Assembly: GCA_050633445.1 (NCBI GenBank)
Contig: JBOEGN010000004.1
Span: 34,701 to 98,700 of the forward strand
DNA length: 64,000 nt
Direction of reading: 5' to 3'
DNA from: Thalassobius sp050633445
GTDB lineage: Bacteria > Pseudomonadota > Alphaproteobacteria > Rhodobacterales > Rhodobacteraceae
A model generated the notes under the pieces. That model saw nothing but the letters and a program-made list of their open reading frames with translations. It did no database searches and was not told where the DNA came from. Position numbers and translations under genes: made by a program. This document shows, one piece after another, positions 1 to 9,087 of the stretch (position 1 is the first letter of the stretch; the number at the start of each line of letters is the position of its first letter).

Positions 1-1332
1 TTCGGTCTGCGCGATGATGTAATTTTCGTGCACCTGCGCGCGCGCGGCGCCCAAAGGCAGACGTTCCAGCGGCGTTTCCTCGGGCGCGTCGACGACCTGT
101 TCAACGCGGGCACTGTAGGTGTCGCCCAGATCAGCGAAACCCGGCGCGGGGGCCTGCGCTTGATAGCTGGCCCGCATCGCCCCATTCGAGGGCCGGTCCA
201 TCTGGTAAACCCGCGCGGGCCCGTCGACAGGTTCGGGTCGGAACGCGCCCAGCGTGGCGTTCGCCACAGTGGACGAGGCCCGGTGCCCCGCCTCGGCCAG
301 CGCATGACGCAGGCCCGAAACGATCAACCCGCGCACCACGCCGGGATCACGAAAACGGACCTCGGATTTCGCGGGGTGTACGTTCACGTCCACCTTATGC
401 GGATCACATTCAATGAACAGCGCCGCTGCGGGGTGGCGATCGCGGCTGAGAAAATCGAAATAAGCCCCACGCAGCGCACCATATAACAGCTTGTCGCGCA
501 CGGGGCGGCCGTTGACGAACAGGAACTGCGCCACGGCCGAGCCGCGCGAATAGGTGGGCAGCGCGGCATAGCCGGTCAGCATGAAGCCTTCGCGCTCGGC
601 GTCGATCTTCAGGGAATTTTCAGCGAATTCCGCGCCCAGAATCCGGGCCAAACGGCCATGCAGAGCGTCAAACAGATCACCGCTTTCGGGATCAGCGCGA
701 AAGGTCACACGCCCCTCGCCCCCGCCCGAGACATCGCGCAGGGTGACCCCCACAAAGGGTTCGGCCATGGCCAAGCGTTTGACGATATCGGTGATCGCCT
801 GCATCTCGGCCCGGTCGGTGCGCAGGAATTTCAGACGGGCGGGCGTGGCGTAGAACAGATCGCGCAGTTCGACCACAGTGCCGCCGGTCAGGGCGGCGGG
901 TTTGACAGGCGACATATCTCCGCCCGAGACTGCGATCTGCGCGCCGTCTTGCCCGGCCACACGGCTGGTGATCGTCAGACGGCCCACCGCGCCTAGAGAG
1001 GGCAGAGCCTCGCCGCGGAACCCAAAACTGTGGATGTTCAGCAGGTCCGTCCCGTCGATTTTCGAGGTCGCATGGCGCGACAAGGCCAGCGGCAGCTGTT
1101 CCGGCGCAATACCACAGCCATCATCGGTAACTTTGATCAGCGTCTTGCCGCCATCCGCGATCGCGATGTCGATCCTGCGGGCACCTGCGTCCAACGCATT
1201 CTCGACCAGCTCTTTTACGGCCGAGGCCGGACGTTCCACCACTTCACCGGCGGCAATCCGGTTAATGGCGGCGTCATCAAGCTGTCGGATTACCGGCTGG
1301 CCTGTGGATATCTTGGGGGTCGGCTGAGACAT
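1..1332 (-). CDS. mutL: DNA mismatch repair protein MutL (C-terminus beyond window)
   Basis: MutL couples MutS mismatch recognition to downstream repair. The reading frame opens at ATG 1330-1332 and runs without a stop to base 1, giving 444 residues. The N-terminal GHKL ATPase is intact: NRIAAGEVVERP begins near residue 24, ELVENALD spans 41-48, DDGCGI 70-75 and HSFGFRGEAL 101-110. The visible 3' end reads QVHENYIIAQTE, which is where the C-terminal dimerisation domain begins, so roughly the last quarter to third is missing. Family recognition is firm. Whether the distal domain carries an endonuclease metal site cannot be judged here. Confidence 0.96.
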   Translation of the reverse strand, partial: MSQPTPKISTGQPVIRQLDDAAINRIAAGEVVERPASAVKELVENALDAGARRIDIAIADGGKTLIKVTDDGCGIAPEQLPLALSRHATSKIDGTDLLNIHSFGFRGEALPSLGAVGRLTITSRVAGQDGAQIAVSGGDMSPVKPAALTGGTVVELRDLFYATPARLKFLRTDRAEMQAITDIVKRLAMAEPFVGVTLRDVSGGGEGRVTFRADPESGDLFDALHGRLARILGAEFAENSLKIDAEREGFMLTGYAALPTYSRGSAVAQFLFVNGRPVRDKLLYGALRGAYFDFLSRDRHPAAALFIECDPHKVDVNVHPAKSEVRFRDPGVVRGLIVSGLRHALAEAGHRASSTVANATLGAFRPEPVDGPARVYQMDRPSNGAMRASYQAQAPAPGFADLGDTYSARVEQVVDAPEETPLERLPLGAARAQVHENYIIAQTE

Positions 1333-1452
1333 ACCCCAACCTGTAGCATAGCCCGTTCCGATTCTGCCAATGGGATTTCACGCTTTGTTCACGGGCATTT
1401 TGGGCAAATCTGTTTCGATCACGCTGCAACAAAGCCATGCCTCAGCGTAAAG

Positions 1453-1480
1453 AAAAAGCCCGGGCGCAGGACGCCCGGGC
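1453..1480 (-). terminator. Rho-independent terminator of glnK-amt
   Basis: Read on the minus strand, a perfect 9-bp GC stem (GCCCGGGCG, 5-base loop, CGCCCGGGC) is followed by five T. It lies 27 bases beyond the stop codon of the ammonium transporter. Confidence 0.9.
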
Positions 1481-1507
1481 AAGGTTCAAGCTGATAGGAA
1501 GGAGAAA

Positions 1508-2842
1508 TCAGCCTTTGGAGAACTCGGGGTACGCTTCCATACCCAGCTCGGCCATATCCAGACCGTTGATCTCGTCTTCTTCGCTGACGCGCAGACCCAT
1601 GACCATTTTCAGGATGAACCAAGTCACACCCGACATCACGATGGTTGCGCCACCGATGACGATGATACCGTACAGCTGAGCGCCGATGGTTGCGTCACCA
1701 TTGGTGAAGACAACAGCGATCGTGCCCCAGATACCGGCGATCAGGTGGACCGGGATGGCACCAACAACGTCGTCGATTTTCAGTTTGTCCAGGAAGGGAA
1801 CCGCGAAGACCACGATCACACCGCCGACGGCACCGATCAGGGTTGCTGCGCCCAAGGTGGGGGTCAGCGGCTCTGCGGTGATCGACACCAGGCCAGCCAG
1901 CGCGCCGTTCAGCACCATGGTCAGGTCAGGTTTCTTGTACAGGATCTGCGTCAGGATCAGGGCCGCGATGGCGCCGCCTGCAGCAGCAGTGTTGGTGTTC
2001 GAGAAGATACGCGACACGTCGGCAACATCACCAACCGAGCCCATGGCCAGCTGCGAACCACCGTTGAAGCCGAACCAACCCAGCCACAGGATGAACGTAC
2101 CCAGAGTTGCCAGGGTCAGGTTCGAACCGGGCATCGGAATGGTTTTGCCGTCTTTGTATTTACCCAGACGCGGGCCCAGAATGATTGCGCCGGTCAGAGC
2201 AGCCCAGCCGCCGACCGAGTGCACGATGGTCGAACCAGCGAAGTCCGAGAAGCCAGCTTCGCCAACGAAACCGCCGCCCCAGGTCCACGATGCGGTGAAC
2301 GGGTAGATGATCGAGGTCAGGATGATGGTGAAGATCAGGAAGGGCCACAGCTTGATACGCTCGGCCACGGTGCCCGAAACGATCGAGGCAGTCGCAGCAC
2401 AGAACATCAGCTGGAAGAAGAAGTCCGAACCGGTCGACGCATAGGAATAGTCGTCGGCTGCATCAGCAGTCACGCCAACAGCTTCCAGGACACCAGGGCC
2501 CCAAACGCCGGACAGGATACCTTCGACGGACCAGGTACCCAGCGGGTACATCAGGTTATAACCGATCAGGTAATAGAAGATGGAGGCCAGACCGAACAGC
2601 GCCATGTTCTTGGTCAGCTGCATGGCAACGTTTTTCGAACGCACCAGGCCGGCTTCCAGCATGGCAAAGCCAGCGGCCATGAAGAACACCAGGAAGCCGC
2701 CCACAAGGAACAGCAGAGAGTTCAGGATGAAGACGGTGTCGGTCGACGGGTTCACACCCGGCACCGGCCCATCTTGGGCAAGACCCAGGCTGGGTACCGC
2801 GATCAGCGCGGCGGCCAGAGCCAGTTTTTTCGTCAGGTTCAT
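1508..2842 (-). CDS. amtB: Ammonium transporter Amt
   Basis: Inner-membrane ammonium channel of 444 residues. It starts with a cleavable signal peptide (MNLTKKLALAAALIAVPSLG, then LAQ), followed by about 11 hydrophobic helices. Family landmarks are visible: AAGFAMLEAGLVRSKN, the gating region TASWTWGGGF, and the twin pore histidines in TIVHSVGGW and VHLIAGIWG. I chose ATG 2840-2842 because AAGGA sits 7 bases upstream; another ATG lies two codons earlier with no room for a ribosome site. The open frame continues 150 bases upstream, but that part overlaps glnK and lacks family similarity. glnK lies 31 bases upstream, the classic pairing in which the PII protein plugs the channel. Confidence 0.96.
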   Translation of the reverse strand: MNLTKKLALAAALIAVPSLGLAQDGPVPGVNPSTDTVFILNSLLFLVGGFLVFFMAAGFAMLEAGLVRSKNVAMQLTKNMALFGLASIFYYLIGYNLMYPLGTWSVEGILSGVWGPGVLEAVGVTADAADDYSYASTGSDFFFQLMFCAATASIVSGTVAERIKLWPFLIFTIILTSIIYPFTASWTWGGGFVGEAGFSDFAGSTIVHSVGGWAALTGAIILGPRLGKYKDGKTIPMPGSNLTLATLGTFILWLGWFGFNGGSQLAMGSVGDVADVSRIFSNTNTAAAGGAIAALILTQILYKKPDLTMVLNGALAGLVSITAEPLTPTLGAATLIGAVGGVIVVFAVPFLDKLKIDDVVGAIPVHLIAGIWGTIAVVFTNGDATIGAQLYGIIVIGGATIVMSGVTWFILKMVMGLRVSEEDEINGLDMAELGMEAYPEFSKG

Positions 2843-2873
2843 AGTCATTTCCTTAGTTTCCCCCGTGCGCGAC

Positions 2874-3212
2874 TTACAGCGCGTCATCGTTCGATTCGCC
2901 GGTACGCACACGAACTGCTTGTGCGACATCCAGCACGAAAATCTTGCCGTCGCCGATTTTGCCGGTACGAGCGGTGTTGGTGATGGTTTCAACGACTTGA
3001 TCAGCCATCGAAGCGTTCACAACGATTTCCAGTTTGATTTTCGGCACGAAGTTCACCGCGTATTCTGCACCGCGATAAATTTCAGTATGGCCGGACTGCG
3101 AGCCGAAACCTTTGATTTCGGTAACCATCATGCCGCGCACGCCGATGTCGGTCAGCGCTTCACGGACCTCCTCCAGCTTGAACGGTTTGATCGTAGCAAT
3201 GATGAGTTTCAC
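2874..3212 (-). CDS. glnK: Nitrogen regulatory protein PII (GlnK type)
   Basis: A 112-residue PII signalling trimer subunit. The start MKLIIATIKPFKLEEVREAL is typical. The T-loop carries the uridylylation tyrosine, Tyr51, in RGAEYAVNF, and the C-terminal signature TGKIGDGKIFV is intact. Position directly upstream of amt on the same strand indicates GlnK rather than GlnB: it senses 2-oxoglutarate and ATP/ADP and blocks ammonium import when nitrogen is plentiful. An NtrC-activated sigma-54 promoter would be expected. I looked for the GG/GC signature upstream and did not find a convincing one. Confidence 0.95.
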   Translation of the reverse strand: MKLIIATIKPFKLEEVREALTDIGVRGMMVTEIKGFGSQSGHTEIYRGAEYAVNFVPKIKLEIVVNASMADQVVETITNTARTGKIGDGKIFVLDVAQAVRVRTGESNDDAL

Positions 3213-3361
3213 CTTGATCCCCTTGTCTTTATGCTGCGGGAAGCCCCCGCTGATTGCACCCGCAGAAAAACACGAGGATTGGGGCTCTCGTGAAGGGAAC
3301 AGCCCAAAAATGCGCCTCTTTTCAGAGTCGTTTGATTAATTTTTAATCTCGTTAAGATTTT

Positions 3362-3378
3362 TGCCTAGTTTTTAGGCA
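3362..3378. repeat. Short perfect inverted repeat upstream of glnK
   Basis: TGCCTA, 5-base spacer, TAGGCA, in an AT-rich stretch (3330-3390) between the divergent glnK and penicillin-binding protein genes. It could be a regulator site or a short hairpin. Nothing else supports either reading. Confidence 0.3.
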
Positions 3379-3472
3379 TCATAAAAACAGCATTGCGACC
3401 CCATCAATCGCTCAACAATCGTGAATGCACCGGATATGATGTGCAAAACAGCAGGCTCGGGCAGGGCAGGAT

Positions 3473-5659
3473 ATGAGTGATTCACGGCGCAAGAAGCCTC
3501 CTTTGATTGCGGACAAACGGTACGGGTCCGCGAAAAAGACTACAAAACCGACGGCGAAAAAGCCGACCTCCAAGGCTGCGCCCAAGAAGCCAGCCAAGAA
3601 AAAACCTGCCCCCAAGCGCACCGCCAAACGTAAATCCACCGCCAAAAAACCCAAGCGCAACCCGATTATTGCGGCCATTCTGGCCTTATTTCGTTGGGTT
3701 TTCCGCCTGATCTGGGGGTTTTCTTGGCGCATTGGCCTGATCTGCTGCGTTCTGGTCGCGATGGCGGTGGGCTATGTGTTTACCACGCTGCCCCCGGTCG
3801 CCGAGCTGCTGGACGGTCGTGCCAAGGGCTCGGTCACGATGATGGATCGGGACGAGAAGATCTTTGCCTGGCGTGGTGACACTTTTGGCGGCGCGGTCAC
3901 GGCCGATTCTGTCTCGCCTCACCTGAAAAACGCGGTGATCGCGACCGAGGACAAGCGATTCTACCGGCATTTCGGCATCAGCCCGCGCGGCGTCGCCAGC
4001 GCCGTTCGTATTAACCTTCGCGAGGGCCGAGGCCCATTATCGGGCCACGGCGGGTCAACAATCACCCAACAGACCGCGAAATTGCTGTGCCTGGGCGTGG
4101 TGTATGACGACAGTCAATGGGACAGCGAAGCCGCCTATGAAGCCGATTGCCGCCGGGGCTCTTTGTGGCGCAAAGGCAAAGAGGCGATCTTCTCTCTTGC
4201 GATGGAAGTGAAGTACACCAAGGACGAGATCCTGAGCGTCTATCTGAACCGCGCCTATATGGGTGGTGGCGCCTATGGGGCCGAGGCCGCGGCCCAACGG
4301 TTCTTTGGCAAACCTGCCGCGCAGCTGAACCCCGCCGAGGGCGCAATGCTGGCCGGCCTGCTGACCGCGCCGACCTCTTTGGCGCCCACCAACAGCCTGA
4401 TCAAATCGCAGAACCGCGCAGGTGTAGTGATTGGGTTAATGCAGGATCAGGGATACCTGTCCGACCGCGCCGCCCAAGAAGCACTGGCCAATCCGGCCGT
4501 CTTGTCCGAGGCAGCGAAAGCCCGAGCAGGCGGATATTTCGCAGATTGGGTCATGTCCTCGGGGCCGGAATTCTTTACCCGCAACTCCACCACCGACGTG
4601 TTGATCAAAACCACGCTGGACCAACGCATCCAAACCGCCGCCGAAGAGGCGCTGGCCTATATCTTTGAAAACAAAGTGCGCGAGGGCTCAAAGGCGCAAG
4701 CCGCCATTGTCGTCATGAGCGCTGACGGCGCGGTGCGTGCCATGGTCGGCGGACGTAAAACCAAGGTTTCAGGGGCGTTCAACCGCGCCACACAGGCGCT
4801 GCGCCAGACCGGCTCCAGCTTTAAACCCTTTGTCTATGCGACGGCGCTGGAAATGGGGTGGTCGTCGAATGACGTGATCATGGACGAAAAGATCACGATC
4901 AATATTCCCGGCTCGGGTCCCTGGACCCCGCAGAACTATGACCGCAAATTCCACGGCCGCGTGACCTTGAAAGAGGCACTGCGGACGTCCCTGAACATCC
5001 CGGCGGTCAAGATGGCGCAAGAAGTGGGGCTGGAAAACGTCCGCAAGGTGGCCGCCGATTTTGGGTTGGAATCGGATCTGGCTCAGGGGCCTGCGCTGGC
5101 ACTGGGCGCGTCTGAATCCACGCTGATCGAGATGACGGGCGCCTATGCTGGCATCCTGAACGGGGGCAGCTCGGTCAAACCTTATGGGCTGGTGGAACTG
5201 CGTATGCAGGGCGACAAAGACCCGCTGATGACCGCGACCGGCGGTATCGGTGAGCGCGTGATCCAAAAAGACGCAGCGCTTGAACTGACCTGGATGATGC
5301 ATGTCGCCGCGACCAACGGCACCGGCCGTCGCGCCGTGCTGCCAGACCGCGACATTGCGGGGAAAACAGGGACCACCCAGGCCACGCGTGATGCTTGGTT
5401 TATCGGGTTCAGTGCGGATTATGTGGCCGGCGTCTGGATGGGCTATGACGACAACACACCGCTAACTGGAGTCACCGGGTCGGGCCTGCCTGCTGAAATC
5501 TGGCATGAAACCATGGTCCGTGTGCACGAAGGGGTGCCTCCTGCGCCGCTGCCGATGATGCAGGGTGGTTCCAAGGCCCGGATGACCAAGCCCGCCAAGG
5601 ACAAAACCAAGCGCGGCATTGAGAAGTTGCTGGACGAGTTGTTGGGCACCAACCACTGA
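3473..5659 (+). CDS. Class A penicillin-binding protein (bifunctional transglycosylase/transpeptidase)
   Basis: A 728-residue peptidoglycan synthase anchored in the inner membrane. Residues 1-62 form an unusually Lys/Ala/Pro-rich cytoplasmic tail, followed by a membrane span near 82-105. The GT51 glycosyltransferase domain has catalytic Glu159 in EDKRFYRHFG, GGSTITQQ at 193-200 and LNRAYMGGGAYGAEAA near 258-273. The transpeptidase domain has the serine motif S448-S-F-K451 in TGSSFKPF, SLN at 506-508 and KTGTT near 625. All active-site motifs are present, so both activities are expected. The basic tail probably contacts cytoplasmic partners or phospholipid head groups (inference). The gene stands alone, divergent from glnK. 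Confidence 0.95.
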   Translation: MSDSRRKKPPLIADKRYGSAKKTTKPTAKKPTSKAAPKKPAKKKPAPKRTAKRKSTAKKPKRNPIIAAILALFRWVFRLIWGFSWRIGLICCVLVAMAVGYVFTTLPPVAELLDGRAKGSVTMMDRDEKIFAWRGDTFGGAVTADSVSPHLKNAVIATEDKRFYRHFGISPRGVASAVRINLREGRGPLSGHGGSTITQQTAKLLCLGVVYDDSQWDSEAAYEADCRRGSLWRKGKEAIFSLAMEVKYTKDEILSVYLNRAYMGGGAYGAEAAAQRFFGKPAAQLNPAEGAMLAGLLTAPTSLAPTNSLIKSQNRAGVVIGLMQDQGYLSDRAAQEALANPAVLSEAAKARAGGYFADWVMSSGPEFFTRNSTTDVLIKTTLDQRIQTAAEEALAYIFENKVREGSKAQAAIVVMSADGAVRAMVGGRKTKVSGAFNRATQALRQTGSSFKPFVYATALEMGWSSNDVIMDEKITINIPGSGPWTPQNYDRKFHGRVTLKEALRTSLNIPAVKMAQEVGLENVRKVAADFGLESDLAQGPALALGASESTLIEMTGAYAGILNGGSSVKPYGLVELRMQGDKDPLMTATGGIGERVIQKDAALELTWMMHVAATNGTGRRAVLPDRDIAGKTGTTQATRDAWFIGFSADYVAGVWMGYDDNTPLTGVTGSGLPAEIWHETMVRVHEGVPPAPLPMMQGGSKARMTKPAKDKTKRGIEKLLDELLGTNH

Positions 5660-5684
5660 GCTTTGTCGACGGGCGCCAGGGTAA

Positions 5685-5745
5685 GAGGGGCGCTGCCCCG
5701 TCCGCTGTCGCGGACTCCCCGGGATATTTTAGAAAAGAAGAAGGC
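5685..5745 (+). repeat. Two-hairpin intergenic repeat, copy 1
   Basis: A GGGGC-GCT-GCCCC hairpin, a second small inverted repeat, then the conserved tail CCCCGGGATATTT and a purine run AGAAAAGAAGAAGG. It lies between convergent genes, just after the penicillin-binding protein stop. Copies 2-4 are at 16509-16570, 19130-19190 and 53850-53916. The hairpins could serve as a terminator. Confidence 0.75.
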
Positions 5746-5791
5746 AGGGAAAGGAAAGACCGCCCGATTTGGGTGATCCTTTTCGGTGTCA

Positions 5792-6385
5792 TTAGCCGGC
5801 GGTTTTCAGGTCTCGGATCAGGGCGTCGATATTGCCTTTGCGACGGTCCAGCATGGCGCCGATTTCCTCGCGCTCGGTCAGCAACATGTTGATACCTTCG
5901 ATATACATGTTGAAGAAAAGGTCCTTGCCGGTGCGGTCGGAGACGTGGAAATCAACCTCGAACGGGGCTTCGCCGCGCAGATGGGCGATGGTGCGGACCT
6001 GATAAAAGCTCTTGACCTTTTTCACGCCTTGCACTTCGAGGCGGCCACCAATGAATTCGCGGAAGCGTTTGCCGTATTTACGCGAGATGTAGCCGGTGAA
6101 TGCGTTGGTGAAGGCCTTTTTCTGTGCTCCGGTTGCGCGACGTCCGTCAACGCCCATGGCATAGGCTGCGATATAGGACAGGTCAGCGTATTTACGGAAA
6201 ATCCGTTCGAATTCTTTGTACATCGCGGTTTCGGATTTACCGGAATCGATGACCTTGTTGATCTGACCGACCAGCCCGTTCACCAGACCTTTTGCCTGGA
6301 CATCATTCAAAGCCAAAGCGGTCGTGGGGAGCAAAGCAGCCGTACCGGAGGCGGCCAGAAACGTGCGGCGGGACAGGGTGAACAT
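5792..6385 (-). CDS. mlaC: MlaC/Ttg2D-family periplasmic phospholipid-binding protein
   Basis: A 197-residue periplasmic shuttle of the Mla pathway, which returns mislocalised phospholipids from the outer membrane to the inner-membrane MlaFEDB complex. The N-terminus MFTLSRRTFLAASGTAALLP is a Tat-type signal with twin arginines, which differs from the Sec signal of E. coli MlaC. The middle region (FRKYADLSYIAAYAMG, then FTNAFTGYISRKYGKRF) matches the family. It follows mlaA with a single base between stop and start. The MlaFED genes are not in the window. Confidence 0.9.
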   Translation of the reverse strand: MFTLSRRTFLAASGTAALLPTTALALNDVQAKGLVNGLVGQINKVIDSGKSETAMYKEFERIFRKYADLSYIAAYAMGVDGRRATGAQKKAFTNAFTGYISRKYGKRFREFIGGRLEVQGVKKVKSFYQVRTIAHLRGEAPFEVDFHVSDRTGKDLFFNMYIEGINMLLTEREEIGAMLDRRKGNIDALIRDLKTAG

Positions 6386-6386
6386 G

Positions 6387-7229
6387 TTAAAAACCTTCGG
6401 TATCTATGTCTTCGGGCGCGATATAAGCATCCTCGGTCTGGATTCCCAGATCATGACGCCGGTTTTGGGTGCCCAGCAATTTGCCCTGCGCATAGCTGTC
6501 GGCGCTATCGTACAGCAAGGAGTCGATGGTGTCGGCATAACGCCCGCGATTGCCGACTTGCTTGAACACTTTGGTGGTGCGCCCAGCGTTCTTTTGTCGG
6601 ACGGTTAGGACGGTGTCCAGCGGGTCGGTGAACAGGTCAACAACCTTGCCCACGGTATCACGTTCGTTCGAAGGGCCCAGTAACGGCAGTTCCACATAGG
6701 CGCCTTCGGGCGCGCCCCAGACATGCAGCGTTTCTCCGAAATCCGACTCGTCAGGATAGACGCCCAGATCGGCAGCAGCGTCAAACAGACCGCCAAACCC
6801 AAGGGTCGAGTTCACCACAAAGCGGGTCACGTTGCGGGTTACGCCGCGCAGATCGCCCTGGAGCAGGTGGTTCACGGCGCTGGCTGGTTCGCCCAGATTG
6901 TCGGCGAAATACCCGACCGAGATCACAACCTCTTCGGGCAGGGCGGCCACATAGGCCTTGGACACCGGGCGCAGGATCGCCTTGTCGACGGCCTTGTTCA
7001 GGGCGTGGGTGTTTCGGTTCGCTTCTTCATAGGGATCATAAACCTGGGTCGCGGGGAAATCGGGGCCAGGGGTCGAACAGGCAGACAGGGCAAAAACAGC
7101 CACTGTTGCGCAGACCACCATTGAAGAGCGAGTTAAGGACCTGTATCGATTTACCAACACAACTTTGTTCCACAAATTGAATTTCGGTGTTTTATTTAGT
7201 CGAAGTCTTAACGAAACCCAGCCAGACAA
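6387..7229 (-). CDS. mlaA: MlaA/VacJ-family lipoprotein
   Basis: Outer-membrane lipoprotein that removes phospholipid from the outer leaflet and passes it to MlaC. The full frame is 280 residues. The lipobox LSAC lies at the end of MVVCATVAVFALSAC, so the first 35 or so residues are doubtful: translation may start at a GTG or TTG codon near 7170-7175 (before NRYRSLTRSS), which would give a normal lipoprotein signal. Family motifs: DPYEEANRNTHALNKAVD, NLGEPASAVNHLLQGD, RFVVNSTLGFGGLFD and LPLLGPSNERD. The mlaA-mlaC order is a common alphaproteobacterial arrangement. Confidence 0.93.
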   Translation of the reverse strand: MSGWVSLRLRLNKTPKFNLWNKVVLVNRYRSLTRSSMVVCATVAVFALSACSTPGPDFPATQVYDPYEEANRNTHALNKAVDKAILRPVSKAYVAALPEEVVISVGYFADNLGEPASAVNHLLQGDLRGVTRNVTRFVVNSTLGFGGLFDAAADLGVYPDESDFGETLHVWGAPEGAYVELPLLGPSNERDTVGKVVDLFTDPLDTVLTVRQKNAGRTTKVFKQVGNRGRYADTIDSLLYDSADSYAQGKLLGTQNRRHDLGIQTEDAYIAPEDIDTEGF

Positions 7230-7326
7230 ACCGGCAAGTGCCCCACGTGTGACAATATGGCGACAGGGCGTTAAGCATTTAAGGTAAACAACCCGGTAAA
7301 AGAGTTAAATCTCTTTCTGCCGGAAG

Positions 7327-9087
7327 ATGGCAAAAGATGGCAGTACGTATCTCATGAACAACCCTCGTGTCGAAGCAGGCCTGGACGAGCTCCGCTCGGT
7401 CCGTAAAGAAAGCCGATCGCTGTTCTGGACGGCGGGGATATTCAGTTTCTTCGTCAACATGCTGATGCTGACAGGTCCGTTGTACATGTTGCAGGTCTAC
7501 GACCGGGTATTGGGCAGCCGGTCATTCGAAACCCTGTTCGGCCTGACACTGATCGTGGCCTTTCTGTATGGGATGATGGGGCTGCTGGATTTCGCACGCG
7601 CCCGGATCATGGCCCGCATCGGCTCGCGGTTTCAGGCACGACTGGACAAGCGGGTTTTCGATGCCGTCATCCGTAAATCTGCAATCGCACCGGATGAAAG
7701 CAGCGCCACCGGGTTACGAGATCTGGAGTCCATTCAACGGCTGTTGATTTCGCCTCCGTTTATGGCGCTGTTTGATCTGCCCTGGACCCCGTTCTTTTTG
7801 GCCGGAATTTTGCTGTTTCACCCTTGGCTCGGCTATCTGGCAATGTCCGGTGGCCTGTTCCTGATCATTCTGACGATCCTGAACCAGGCTGTCACGCGAC
7901 GCCCGACGGCCCATGCAAACATGGCCACGATGCAATCCGAACAGATTTCGGGACAGATGTTATCAGAGGCCGAGATGGTGCAATCGATGGGGATGCGCGA
8001 CGCGTCCTTCTATCGCTGGCAGTCCGCCCGCAACAAAGCGCTCGAGCAATCGCTAAGCGCCTCGGACATGGGCGGAATGTTCAGCACGCTGACCAAGACC
8101 TTTCGCCTGTTCCTGCAATCGGCGATGCTGGGCCTTGGCGCCTATCTGGTTTTGATCGGAGAACTGACGCCAGGTGCGATGATCGCGGGCTCGATCCTGA
8201 TGGGCCGTGCGCTGTCCCCGATCGAAATGGCAATCGGTCAGTGGCCGGTATTCCAACGCGCCGCTAAGGGCTGGGACAATCTGGCATTGCTGCTGGGCAC
8301 CGTTCCCAAAGAACCGCCGCGCACGCCGCTGCCAAAACCTGCGGCCAAGCTGGAGGTTCTCCAACTGACAATTGTCCCTCCGGGGCAGTCGCAGGCGACG
8401 TTGCGGATGGTGAACTTTGCGCTGGACCCCGGTCAGGCCGTAGGAGTAATTGGCACCTCTGGGGCCGGGAAATCCACGCTGGCACGGGCGTTGACCGGGT
8501 TGTGGCGCCCTGCCGGGGGGAAAATCCGTTTGGATGGGGCCGCGTTGGATCAATACGATCCTAATGTTCTGGGCCAACTGATTGGGTATCTGCCTCAGCG
8601 CGTTGAATTGTTTGATGGCACGGTCGCCGAAAACATCGCCCGTCTGGACCCCGAGCCCAATGCCGAACGAATTGTTGATGCCGCCAAAAAGGCCGACGCC
8701 CATGCCATGATCCTGCAAATGCCAGAGGGGTATGATACCCGTGTCACGGCCTCGGGGGGGCGCCTTTCTGGCGGACAAATTCAACGGATTGGCCTGGCGC
8801 GCGCGATGTATTCCGACCCGGTGATCCTGGTGCTGGACGAGCCGAACTCGAATCTCGACAACGAGGGCAGCCAGGCGCTGAACAGTGCCATACGCGCCAT
8901 GAAGTCCGAGGGGAAATCGGTGCTGATCATGGCCCACCGCCCCGCCGCAATTCAGGAATGCGACCTGCTGCTGATGCTGGAGGGCGGCCATGCCAAAGCC
9001 TTTGGTCCTAAGGATGATGTGTTGAAAAAGATGGTGCAGAACCACCAGCAGATCGCACGCGATCCGAACAAAGGAAGCGTCCAATGA
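7327..9087 (+). CDS. Type I secretion system permease/ATPase (PrtD-like)
   Basis: A 586-residue ABC exporter half-molecule that powers one-step export of proteins with C-terminal secretion signals. It has an N-terminal membrane domain of about six helices (residues 35-300) and no C39 peptidase or C39-like domain. The nucleotide-binding domain has Walker A GTSGAGKST, signature LSGGQIQRIGLARA, Walker B VILVLDEPNSNLD and H-loop MAHRP. GGAAG abuts ATG 7327; an internal ATG at 7354 is an alternative start. The last codons overlap the adaptor gene by 4 bases. No RTX substrate or TolC gene is adjacent, so the cargo is encoded elsewhere. Confidence 0.93.
   Translation: MAKDGSTYLMNNPRVEAGLDELRSVRKESRSLFWTAGIFSFFVNMLMLTGPLYMLQVYDRVLGSRSFETLFGLTLIVAFLYGMMGLLDFARARIMARIGSRFQARLDKRVFDAVIRKSAIAPDESSATGLRDLESIQRLLISPPFMALFDLPWTPFFLAGILLFHPWLGYLAMSGGLFLIILTILNQAVTRRPTAHANMATMQSEQISGQMLSEAEMVQSMGMRDASFYRWQSARNKALEQSLSASDMGGMFSTLTKTFRLFLQSAMLGLGAYLVLIGELTPGAMIAGSILMGRALSPIEMAIGQWPVFQRAAKGWDNLALLLGTVPKEPPRTPLPKPAAKLEVLQLTIVPPGQSQATLRMVNFALDPGQAVGVIGTSGAGKSTLARALTGLWRPAGGKIRLDGAALDQYDPNVLGQLIGYLPQRVELFDGTVAENIARLDPEPNAERIVDAAKKADAHAMILQMPEGYDTRVTASGGRLSGGQIQRIGLARAMYSDPVILVLDEPNSNLDNEGSQALNSAIRAMKSEGKSVLIMAHRPAAIQECDLLLMLEGGHAKAFGPKDDVLKKMVQNHQQIARDPNKGSVQ

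Noticed and set aside
1745..2983. Plus-strand open frame of 412 codons
   Set aside because: Antisense shadow of the ammonium transporter. Composition (Gln, Arg, His, Asp) is unlike a real protein.
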